DNA from: Geosiphon pyriformis
Lineage: Eukaryota; Glomeromycota; Glomeromycetes; Archaeosporales; Geosiphonaceae
Assembly: GCA_016748015.1 (NCBI GenBank)
Contig: JAAOMT010000197.1
Span: 396,939 to 460,938, forward strand
Direction: 5' to 3'
DNA: 64,000 bases
Shown piece after piece: positions 1-9,801 of this stretch. The notes under the pieces are model-generated. The model worked only from the letters and a program-made list of their open reading frames with translations, was not told where the DNA came from and did no database searches. Numbering within the stretch: position 1 is the first letter of the stretch; the number at the start of each line of letters is the position of its first letter. The position numbers were made by a program, and so were the translations under genes.

Positions 1-828
1 TCAATTTAATTAATAAAATTAATAAAATTATATTAAAATTTAAAAAAGTCAAACAAAAATTAATTATAAGATTAACAGTAATAACAAAAAAAAATAGTTA
101 ACAAATAGCAGTAAAAAAACCAATAAAACTAAAATCTTAACATAAAACTTAATATTAATAAAAAAAATCAAAAACTTTAAAGCCAATAACAAACTTAAAA
201 AAAACTTAAAAAATAATAATAATAATATTAGATAATTTACAACTAAATAATTTAAAATTTAAAATTTAAAAGAATACTAATATTTAAGAATTTTTATCAA
301 ATATAATATTTTTTTAAAATTAAAAGTAATAATAATAAATTGTAATTATTAAGCAAAAATAAAAAAATAAAAAATAAAACAAATATAATTACAAACTTAA
401 ATAACCAATTTATTAATTTTAAAAACAGTTAATTAAAAAAAAGATTAAACAATTTGGTTTTAAAAATATTATAAAAAATAGTTAATTAACAAAAAAATTT
501 CAATATTATTTTTTATTAGTACAAATTAACAAATAAAAACAGTATTAATAACAAAAAAAGATTTAAAATAAACAATAATATAGAATTATAAATTAACAAA
601 TAAAACTTTATTAAAAATAGTACTAAAAAAAACATTATAAAAAGTAATAACCAAAAAAAAACTAATAAAAATTACAAAAACTACAGAAAACTTAATAATT
701 TTTAAAGTAAAAAAAGAAAATAAAATAAAATTAATATTATTTTTAATAGTCAAATTTAAATAAAAAAAATCATATAAAAATTTAAGTATAATTTTAATAT
801 AAGCCAATTTAATTTTAATAATACTGAT
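1..828 (-). mobile_element. Nearly erased ORF1-type retroelement remnant
   Basis: This stretch is more than 80% A+T by eye and has no open frame. Its right end (about 640-828) aligns by eye with the reverse complement of the ORF1 element at 10561-10800 and with the decayed copy at 41205-41420. For example, the words around 800-815 match the string near 41390-41400. Most differences are C-to-T or G-to-A. I read it as an old minus-strand copy of the same ORF1 family, extending off the left edge. The left 600 bases are assigned only by similar composition. Confidence 0.5.
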
Positions 829-1145
829 ATGTAGATTTAAATATATATCAATATTCCCAACTAATCAATTAAAAGCTTGAATTTCATTTAAAATTGATCA
901 CTGTGTCAAATTCGTCAAAATCCTATGTTGATCTCTCGATTTTAACAGTTTCTTCTCAGCCTATTACAAATAGGCGATCGCTGCAGTTTTTTGATAAATA
1001 TTTCGAAAATGTGGCATTTGTTTATTTCGAATTTTTCAAAATGGGAAAATAACGAATCTGAACATATCATTACTCCTCATGGTGTGTGTGCAAAACAAAA
1101 ATTTCTGAAAAAAGGTGGAAAATTTTTCCCATGACATTATTTTGG
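829..1145. other. Intergenic or 3' part of a possible minus-strand gene
   Basis: Base composition changes sharply at about 830, from almost pure A+T to mixed sequence, marking the edge of the repeat. A minus-strand final exon ending near 1035 can be imagined after an acceptor near 1136 and would continue the candidate exon at 1146-1438. I see no independent support for it. Confidence 0.4.
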
Positions 1146-1438
1146 CTAAAAATTAAACAGATTGAATTGCGTCTGAGAATATGAAATACAGATCATCAAT
1201 ACTTTATAGAATTGCGCCATTAGCACCAATTTAATTATACAAATGATTTTCCGAGCAAAGCTAATAGAAACTCCGGTTTCATTTCTTTGTTGGGTCTCAT
1301 TTTTATCGGGCCACAACGTTTGATTCATGACTTCAGAAGTTATTTTGTCAGCTGGACTAACATGGGATACTCGTGGTATTGGCGCTTCATCTTCGGGCCG
1401 AAATTTAAAAATGTAAATCGTTCGTTGGTAAAGGATCC
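1146..1438 (-). CDS. Candidate internal exon of an unrecognised protein
   Basis: On the minus strand a good acceptor (pyrimidine-rich, ending AACAG at 1439-1443) is followed by an open frame with protein-like composition: a run of aromatic and basic residues, then a segment rich in Pro, Asp and Glu containing RPEDEAPIPRVSHVSPAD. The frame stays open past an internal Met to a stop at 1146. A possible donor (GTATAATT) lies near 1237, so the last residues of the open frame may be intronic. I do not recognise the family. Upstream minus-strand sequence (1500-2800) shows no exon I can join with confidence. It may be part of a gene, a pseudogene or a chance open frame. Confidence 0.35.
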
Positions 1439-3150
1439 CTGTTATTAAAAAAAATAAAAATGACGTTAAGAAATTAAGATTGAAAGAAAATGTACTTTAA
1501 CCTTCGAATAATTTAGATCGAATTTTAGAAAATCAAGATTGATTAAGGGGTAAACTCCCTATTTTTAAATTCTGCATTAGCTGATGACCCATCCCAAGGG
1601 GCTCAGAACCGTTTGACACATGGGATGACTCATTGGTCTCCTAAATCCAAAATGAGAACAAGATCGTTCCCCGAGAAGCAACTTTAAGGAACGACACGGG
1701 TTTTTAATACAACTTCTAGATTTGTTTTTGATATTGTTGTTTTTTTGGGGTATGTTGTTGTTGTTGGGTTGCAGTAATTCCATAAGACGATCGAGTTTAT
1801 CAAGCTAGGCGAATCACCCAAAAACCGTTAGCTTGCAGCAACTTTGGACATGTGCCATCCTGTCAAAGCTTCACAAATCATTGTGTTACAGACTAGTAAT
1901 AACTTGGGAAAAGATAACTTTGGGAGAATATGGCTTTGCTCTTTAGTAATCAAATTCCTAACATAGATATCTCGTGAAATGTAAGAATTGATATAATGGG
2001 AAGGAATTTCTTACTGACAGACAATGGCATTGCTTTAAGAGTCCTTTCTTTAAGATAAAGGAAATTAACACGTGAAGTATTCATTACTAATAATAAAATT
2101 GAAATCAAACTGGCTAAATCTTTGGTGAACCCAATTGTCAACGCCATCGATTCGAATAACCTTCCCTTATCAAGCTTACATTTCACGTTTTGGCTGAACA
2201 ATGTAAAACTACTAGAGCTAAAACAGTGAAATAAGGATTTGATCAATTGCCCAGCTTCCCAATGATTTGGCGCGAAAATATCTTAACGGAGTAATAAAAA
2301 ATTTTGTCAACATTTGTCGCAGAACAAATATTCCTGTTTGCCAAATGATTCATATTCGAATAGGTTCCATGTGAAAGTTCCAATATTGACTCTATAATGA
2401 AAGGGGATTCAAATGGCCAAAAATTGGATTAACGGTTGCTTGGTTTGAATCTTTGCGACTAAAGGTAGATAAGCGATTGAATAACTATCTTTGACCCTCA
2501 GGTGAAAATGGCTGCGCAGCTTGATAAATTTAGAAGCAAACGTTCCCTATAACGGGAGTCTTGTGTTCCCAAAGATTAAATCAATGGCTTTGCTTAATAG
2601 TGCTCCTTTGATCTCCCATTGTACTTAGAAAATAACTTCTTATTTCTTTCCTTCCTCAAATCTGTTTTCTCGTTGACACCAAGTAAATACAAAGGTTTTA
2701 AAACCTTTCCAACAACACACCTCTTGGGCAAATAGTCTCGCCTTTATATTCTTGAACACTGTTTCAAGAAGAAACTCACAATAGTTTGAACTCGACAAAA
2801 AAGATATTATTCGTGAAACCCTTTTCGTTATCGAAGACACAAAAAACCATATCTTTGTTAGGTCCTACTTTTAGTGGGTTCTTTCATCAAGATATCAGTG
2901 AATTGGACATATTTACACTGATAAATATGACTGAAGTATCAGGTACGTCACAAAAACTTATCAAACTCTTATTCACTCCTGACCCACTTGAAAACTTTGT
3001 CAAAAATGAATTTCAAAAATGAAGAAGTTAAAACCTACGAAATTCAAACCTAAGAAGTTGAAGGCCTGGCTTGTAATCTTTTTTTGTTGCACTAAAGAAA
3101 CGCCATATCTGGCCGAAAAACACCTTTACCTTCACGAAAATAAAAACGAA
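1439..3150. other. Intergenic region upstream of the PAS kinase
   Basis: This is mixed-composition DNA without a convincing gene. Several short open frames of 60-100 codons occur on both strands (for example 1577-1783 and 1950-2246 minus, 2786-3022 plus). None joins to a neighbour through credible splice sites or shows a recognisable motif. The right part should hold the promoter and 5' leader of the kinase gene. No clear TATA or other element was identified. Confidence 0.5.
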
Positions 3151-6100
3151 ATGCAGGAACCTCTGATGTACGTAAACTTAAGTTACTTTCTTTTCAATAC
3201 CCACTACTTGCTGAGTGCATAACGTAACGATTGATCTTACACACTGGGTGAGGTCACGTAGTCAACGAAGAAGCCTTCAATATCTACAATAATTATATGA
3301 CATATTGCAATAATTATTATGTAGAGACCCCGAGAAAGACGCGGTCAATAACGACACTGGCCTCCCTAATGGTCTTTCAAGAATACGCGAAGAACCAACA
3401 AACTCCAAAAGATCTGATCAAAGTCGAACGTCCTCGTCGAGAATAGTTCACCACTTGGAACTCTCTCGATTCTCTACTGAGTCATTGCATAGTTACAGCT
3501 TCGTTACAAATGATGCTACCATGATGGAGAGTCGGCAGAATATCCTAAAAAGATCCATTGACTTTATGAGGAGTAAAATAAAAGGCTGGAAAATACCAGT
3601 CGTACAACAAACGTCGCAAATCACAAATTCCTCCGATATTATACTGCCATCTGACCCCTGGAAGGACGGCGTTGGTTCTCATAGACCACGAATTAAAAGG
3701 ACCTTGACCGATATTCCTGCCGTGTACCCCTCCTTAACGAGTGCATCACTACATTCTCCAACGAGATTCGTCCCACAGAATCAAGCCATAATTACAACAG
3801 ATAATGAAGGCAAGATCCTGAACGCAAATGATATAGCCTGTCTAATATTCGGATATGCGCGTAGCGAATTATGTAGTGTTAAAGCTCTTGATTTAATCGC
3901 AAGCCCTTTCAGGGAAAAGCAACAGCGTGCCCTCGCTGCTAGACCACAGAACGGAGAGGCTAGCGGTGAGGTTGTTTTAGCATGTGGAAAAGTGGTGAGT
4001 TACAATTTGGAGTCTAAATGTACAACTAATCAATCTCATATTCTTGAATTTTACCACTTTCTCATCCTTATCTGGTCAAACTTTTTTAAAGATACCAATA
4101 CAAAAGAGGAATAAAGAAACCTCCGCCGCATCACTTTGGCTTAAAGGCAAATGTGATGATTGTGGCAATACAATATTCATTTGGATCTTTGAAGAGATAA
4201 TCGAATCAGTGATGGATGTTCAAATAGATAACAATGTAACTAAAATTTCTACCTACCATTGACAAATAATTTATTATATTTCCCTTTTTCTGATAATATT
4301 GTTGATATCAAAAAACAAAACAGGGAATGATAATTGAAGCAACCGGGGAAGTAAAAGCCCTCTATGGATATAACTCCGAAGATCTAGTTGGCGTATACAT
4401 AGTCGATTTAATTCCCGCTCTTCCCACTATTTCCCCTAGCGATACCGATGGAGATCACCTCATGACTGAGCTGGAATCCGCCAAAAACAATGCTTCCGGA
4501 TCACCCACCAGAGGCTTGGACATTGAACAAATCAACCGAACAAAGTTTTACGGCAGTCGGTCCAAAAATGGAGGAAATTTTCCAATAATCGGGAAAATTT
4601 CATCGTCAATCCAAAAACAAGATTCGAATATTGCCGAGACATTGTCTTCTGAATTATTTAGGTTGAAGATAATTTCCATACCAACAATAGCTGGAGTGAT
4701 AACGGCACACGCATCTGGAATAATTCAGTCCTGCAACTCAGATTTCGTCAAATATCTGTTTGGCGTAAGCGGTCAGGAGTTGATTGGGAAACGAAATATT
4801 AATACCTTGCTGCCGCAATTCCCCCGACTCATTGATATTTTAGCCGCGGAACATGCGCTCGTCGAAGGAATCGTCATCTCCGAAAATACTTTTCGACATG
4901 CTGTTGCAATGCTTTCGTCTCCACCCTCTCCAAAGCATAGTACTTGCACACTTTTGAAAGATTTTACAGTAAACCCTCCTGTTCAAGGTCCATCTGGCAT
5001 CATCGCCATCCATCGAGATGGAACAGAGTTTGAAGTTGATATACAGATGCGTGTTGTAGAGTCACCTGAGGAACCATTACATGCACTTTGGATAACGTAT
5101 GATCGCACAGTGAACTGTGCAGCTGGGGCTGTTGAAGAGCAAATTGAAGCCCATTGGCAACCTGCACAAAAAGAGGAAGACGAGGAGAAATTCCCCATAG
5201 ATAAATTCCTCGCTGCTGGCGGTAAGCCCCCAATTACAGGTTCCTCTAACGGTAAAGTAGATCAGCGACAAATAACAACACCTCCCGTTCTATCTCCTAA
5301 TCAAGAAATGGAAAATTTCGATCCATACATGTACTCGGCGATAACTCAGGGAAAAACTATCAATGATTTTAATATTATCGAAAATCTTGGCCAAGGGGCA
5401 TATGGCCAGGTCAAATTGGCCTTTGATAGAAAAGATCCTGACCAAGTAAGTTTATATTCATTTCATTCCAATACAATCATTAAATCTGTATTTAATGATT
5501 TTGATTTTCGCCTCTTAGAAGCGGGTAGTACTTAAGTATGTCGTCAAAGCTAGAATCTTAGTGGATTGTTGGACGCGCGATAAAATTCTTGGCACTGTCC
5601 CGTTGGAGATTCACATCTTGCACACTTTACGACGTATACCTCATCCAAATATTGTCCAGATGGGTAAGTATTCTCTTTTAAAAACCAAAAGAGTATTCTA
5701 TTTCATCATGATATTTATTGAAAATCCTCCAAACTCGGCTACAGTTGACTTTTTCGAAGATGAGGATCATTATTATATCGAAATGGGACTTCATGGCGCT
5801 GGAATGGACTTATTTGATTATATCGATATGAACCAGCACATGCCAGAAGGGGAAGTCAAATCAATCTTTCGGCAAGTTGCTCGTGCTATACAACACCTAC
5901 ATCACAATAAAATTGTACATCGGGATATCAAGGACGAAAATGTCATTCTTGATGAGCATGGTAACGTTCAGTTAATAGATTTTGGCTCCAGCGCATATAT
6001 TAAAGAAGGAAGAAAATACGACACGTTTTGCGGCACCCTCGACTATGCGGCACCGGAAGTACTAACCGGCAAGAAGTACGACGGTCCTCCTCAAGACATA

Positions 6101-6378
6101 TGGGCTTTGGGAATTCTTTTGTATACCTTAATGTACCAAGAAAACCCTTTTTATAACATTGATGAGATTCTCGAGCATGATCTCAGGATCCCCTTCATAC
6201 TTTCTGAAGGTAATTTCAGCCATGGTTCTCAATTGGTTATTTCCAGGGCTTCCCTCTAATTTCAATTTCCTCTTTCTTAGGCGCTCTTGATTTAGTTAAG
6301 CGAATGCTTAACCGAAACGTTGATCTACGTCCAACCATTGATGACGTATTAAGTCATCCATGGTTACGGGACGAATAG
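3151..6378 (+). CDS. PSK1: PAS-domain serine/threonine kinase (PAS kinase, PSK type)
   Basis: Reconstructed exons: 3151-3167, 3325-3994, 4324-5445, 5519-5663, 5745-6209 and 6281-6378. Together they give 2517 nt (838 residues) in one frame. Introns are 157, 329, 73, 81 and 71 bp, all GT-AG. A first PAS-like region lies at about residues 155-265 and a second at about 349-485. The kinase domain runs from about 575 to the end: Gly loop GQGAYGQV, ATP-binding Lys613, catalytic HRDIKDEN (Asp712), DFG (Asp730), activation loop TFCGTLDYAAPE and a closing HPWLRDE. This order (N-terminal PAS, C-terminal kinase) is diagnostic of PAS kinases, which in yeast and animals sense nutrients and direct glucose partitioning, glycogen synthesis and translation. 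All catalytic residues are present, so it is probably active. The 17-bp first exon is inferred from frame and splice signals and is the least certain part; an alternative start is the ATG at 3522. Confidence 0.9.
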
Positions 6379-7748
6379 CCAGATTGGGAATGTGTAAATA
6401 AGTCGCAGTACATTTTTAAATTTTCCAGAAACAAACATTTTCTTATGAGACTGGGTGTGGTATTTGATAATCTTAAAATTGGGAGCAATAGCTGAAGCGG
6501 AAGTTCGGTTTTTGCTCTTATTATGCGTTTATCATCTTAATTCCGGCCCATTGGTTTTTACCATAATTCATTTTTAGACATAGAAGCCTTATTTTTTCGT
6601 TCCTAGATATCACTTGCATTAACATGGTTCAACCAACAGATATATCCTGTATATTTCATGTCACCAATACATAATATTAAATTTATTATCGGCATACACC
6701 TTTTTGAGACCAAAATTTTTTAGAATTTATCAAAACTCTTAGAACTAAAGCTGTCAGAAGGCTTCGATTCCTTAAGACAAGTGACAGAATACTAATCTTT
6801 AAACTTTCATTGGTAATATTATTTGCCCATCCTAATGGCTGTTAGCGCTTTTATAACTTTATCCTTCCTCCTTAAGCGATAGAAACGGAACCTCATCTTG
6901 AAAAATCCGCAGATTTAACATGTGTAAAACTGCTATTTTTAGCTTAATATGTATGGCGCAAAACTACACCTTTTTGTTTTTCGCCTAATTTACCCCCAAG
7001 GTGTTTCGACGAGCTAAAGAACTCAAGAAACAAAGCCTATTACATTTCTGGAACAAACGCAGACATTCTGTGTTCAACTGTGTGATACGTCAAAAAGCTA
7101 GGGGAAACAGAAACAATAAAGCATAATCGGTAAATATATTCGCAGATATCATTGTTTTATCTTATGAACAATTTCCGCAAAAAACCAAATATGAATGTTG
7201 TAGAGGTGTCATATCGTACAATTACCAGGCATTGAACTCAATTGGTTACAAGAAAAATCTACCCAAGAAGTTGTTAACAGAGGTCGAAAGCAATGAATGG
7301 GATTTTATAGCTCAATCAATTGTAATTAACCTAAAAAATTAGTTATTGAAAATACTTATGAAAATAATTGAATATTGATTTTTTATCAAATTTATTTTAC
7401 AATTTATGAACTTTTAAACACGATATTTGATGATGAATTTGTGTTAGTTTTCATTTTGCAAAAAAAAGTAACCGATCCCTGAATTGCTTCTAGATTCAGC
7501 GAAAAATGACTTTTGGATTTCGCTCAAATACATCATACTTCTATTTTAGACATATTTTATCAGCCTTCCGCCCATCAGACCTTCGGTAATGCTCACGTGA
7601 GTTTTGATCACATTCAAACATTATGGTAATTTGAAATAGTAAATATTACGCAAAATGAAATCAGGGTTAGTATATTATGATTCCCTTGATAAAGATGCTT
7701 GTTTCAATATATATTTGTTCGATTTGCTCTAATAACTATTTCCCAAAG
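6379..7748. other. Intergenic region between kinase and small heat-shock genes
   Basis: This is 1.4 kb of mixed AT-rich sequence with no open frame worth reporting. The left part should be the 3' untranslated region of the kinase gene and the right part the promoter of the small heat-shock gene, transcribed in the same direction. I see no RNA gene in it. Confidence 0.5.
7592..7601. promoter_or_regulatory. Palindromic E-box-like site CTCACGTGAG
   Basis: A perfect 10-bp palindrome centred on CACGTG lies about 150 bp upstream of the small heat-shock start codon. CACGTG is the core bound by bHLH factors such as fungal Cbf1/Pho4 types. Its position fits a promoter site, but one occurrence of a short motif is weak evidence. 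Confidence 0.3.
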
Positions 7749-8822
7749 ATGGCAAATATCTTAAAACCCCTACAAGATATCTTCACTCCACAATTCCTCT
7801 ACCCTCTTATTAAGTTATCGTTTGTCTTTCTTCTAGTTTTGATAGGCAGTCGTAGGATTGTTTTGTTCTTGAATCCTTCGCATAAACCTGGTGAAATTGG
7901 AAGATTAAATGTTCCATTTCGAAATTCGGGCTTCCGAAGGCTTTGTCAAGATGTGAATGGTCTTTTTGATAATCTTGTGAAGAAGATTGACGGAACTAAT
8001 CGTGATAAAACTGTCAATCGGGAAAGTTCGGTGCCTCAGCGATTTTCTGGTTTCATTCCTGCAGTTGATGGCAAGTTCAACTAGATTTCATATAAGTTCA
8101 TAGATTCATTCTGAAAGTTTTTGAACTTTTTAGTTCGAGATGATGGAAAGGGTATTTCAGTGCATGGTATGAATAAACCATATTTGAGATAAATTCATGT
8201 TTCGAAAGCTCTTAAATGTAAGGCTAAAATTTTCATTTTGATCCAGTTGACCTTCCTGGAGTTTCCAAGGAGAACATCAAAAGTAAGATTTGTTTTCATA
8301 CTCGATATCCATGAGATTTGTAAAGTGAATTAAGCTTTATTTTGTACCATCTAAAAAGTCGATCTTCATGAAAATCATCTTGTGATCAGGTGGGTCAATC
8401 GCTCTCTGTAATATCATAAAGTATCAACCAAGTACATCTTCACGGATTCATGTTTAAATTAGTGGTAAAAGTAAGGATGAAGACCAAGAAAGCCTAGTTG
8501 ATGGCTTTTTAATTCGCGAACGTCGATATGGGAAATTTTGGGTAAATTTTTTTTATGGATATTTTTCTCGACTTCATCAGAATTTATCATATTTTTGTTG
8601 GTGAATAGCGTTCCATTCCTTTGCCTTCGGCTGTAGATTCTTCAAAAGTGGAGGCGCGAATTGATCATGGTGTCGTTGAAATCAGGGTATTGTTCAAGCT
8701 CTACTTATTGCGGTTGTTTTGATTTAGTAAAAGTCCCAGACCAAATAGGAAAATTTAATCGCAACTTCTTACAGCTTCCACGCATCCAAGATGCTCCCGT
8801 TAAACAAATTAAGGTTGAATGA
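7749..8822 (+). CDS. Small heat-shock protein (Hsp20/alpha-crystallin) with hydrophobic N-terminus
   Basis: Seven exons: 7749-8070, 8134-8166, 8247-8282, 8359-8389, 8463-8541, 8609-8686 and 8775-8822. They join to 627 nt (208 residues) in one frame. The joined protein has the alpha-crystallin signature: VDLPGVSKENIK, then a strand ending HLVISGK, RERRYGKF, SIPLP, and DHGVVEIRLP. It ends with an I-x-I/V-type tail (QIKVE) used in oligomer contacts. Such proteins are ATP-independent holdases that bind unfolding clients. Residues about 16-39 form a strongly hydrophobic stretch (LIKLSFVFLLVLIG), so a membrane-anchored or membrane-associated form is possible. The first intron begins GCAAGT rather than GT; GT alternatives nearby break the frame. 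Three consecutive exons are only 33, 36 and 31 bp. The ATG at 7749 is preferred, but an in-frame ATG at 7677 would add 24 residues. Confidence 0.88.
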
Positions 8823-9801
8823 ATTGATTTGTGCAATTATTCCATGATTGGTCTATCAAAGTAGTTTGCCAAGTGAAATTGTTTATGAAATCGATGAATA
8901 AAAAATGGATGGTAAAAGCATATTTGTAATAGGACTTCAATGTTTGTATTTATGCTCTGGTGACAAACTGAGTAAGCAATTCGAGTTATATAAAGAAATA
9001 AGTTTTGATTCTTGTGGCAAGCCAACAGGAAACAAAAGACAACTTGAAGCGTAATTGTTAGACATTATCAAAAATTTTTTAACCGAAAAAAAAAAATCTA
9101 ATGGTATCGATTGTAACACATCAATAATAGGCAACACAAAAAATTGCTATATAACGCTTATTATTTCTTCAAAGAAAAATTTTTCAAACACTATTTTTGT
9201 TCTTTGAATTTTGCCATATTGACTACAAGTCTTTAATGTATAAGCTTAGTTTTAAATAATGACATAGATCTTTAATTCCTTAACGTTTGGTGATCAAGCA
9301 TTGTCGAAAGTAATAATGCGCTGTTACCAAGCGAAATTTGAGTTATCAAATAGCATGAAATTACCTTATAATTTCTATCATTAAACAGCATATGTTATCA
9401 TTTACATTTTATCACTTATTATTTAGATGCAATATTCCAAAATACTTAGAAATTCAATGAAATAGTTTACAGTTTGCAAGAAAAAGAGTGCTAGAACTTG
9501 AAATAATATTATAATTAGATGTATAAAAAAAAAACTTCTTTAAGAAAATTGTATTTTACAATTAGATATTTTTCTTGAATAACATTAGTTATTACAAATT
9601 AACAAAATAGATTTTTTATTAAAAAACTAAACTCATCTTTAATTATTTATTAGTTCAATTAAAATTCTGAAATTAACTAGTTACCAATTTTAATAAACCA
9701 AATTAATTATTCCAAATTTAAAGGAAAAACATTTTTTTAATAATATAAAAAAAACTTTTGTTAAGATTATTTTAATATATTAACTATTTATATATATTAA
9801 A
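8823..9801. other. AT-rich intergenic region
   Basis: Downstream of the small heat-shock gene the sequence becomes steadily richer in A+T towards the first retroelement. Short minus-strand open frames at 8837-9137 show no family features. Nothing else was recognised. Confidence 0.5.

Noticed and set aside
1577-2840. Minus-strand open frames of 66-98 codons
   Set aside because: No splice-compatible joining, no recognisable domain, and stops in all frames between them.
3019-3222. 67-codon plus-strand frame before the kinase
   Set aside because: Only its end (from 3151) fits the kinase gene as a short first exon; the rest is in another context and shows no domain.
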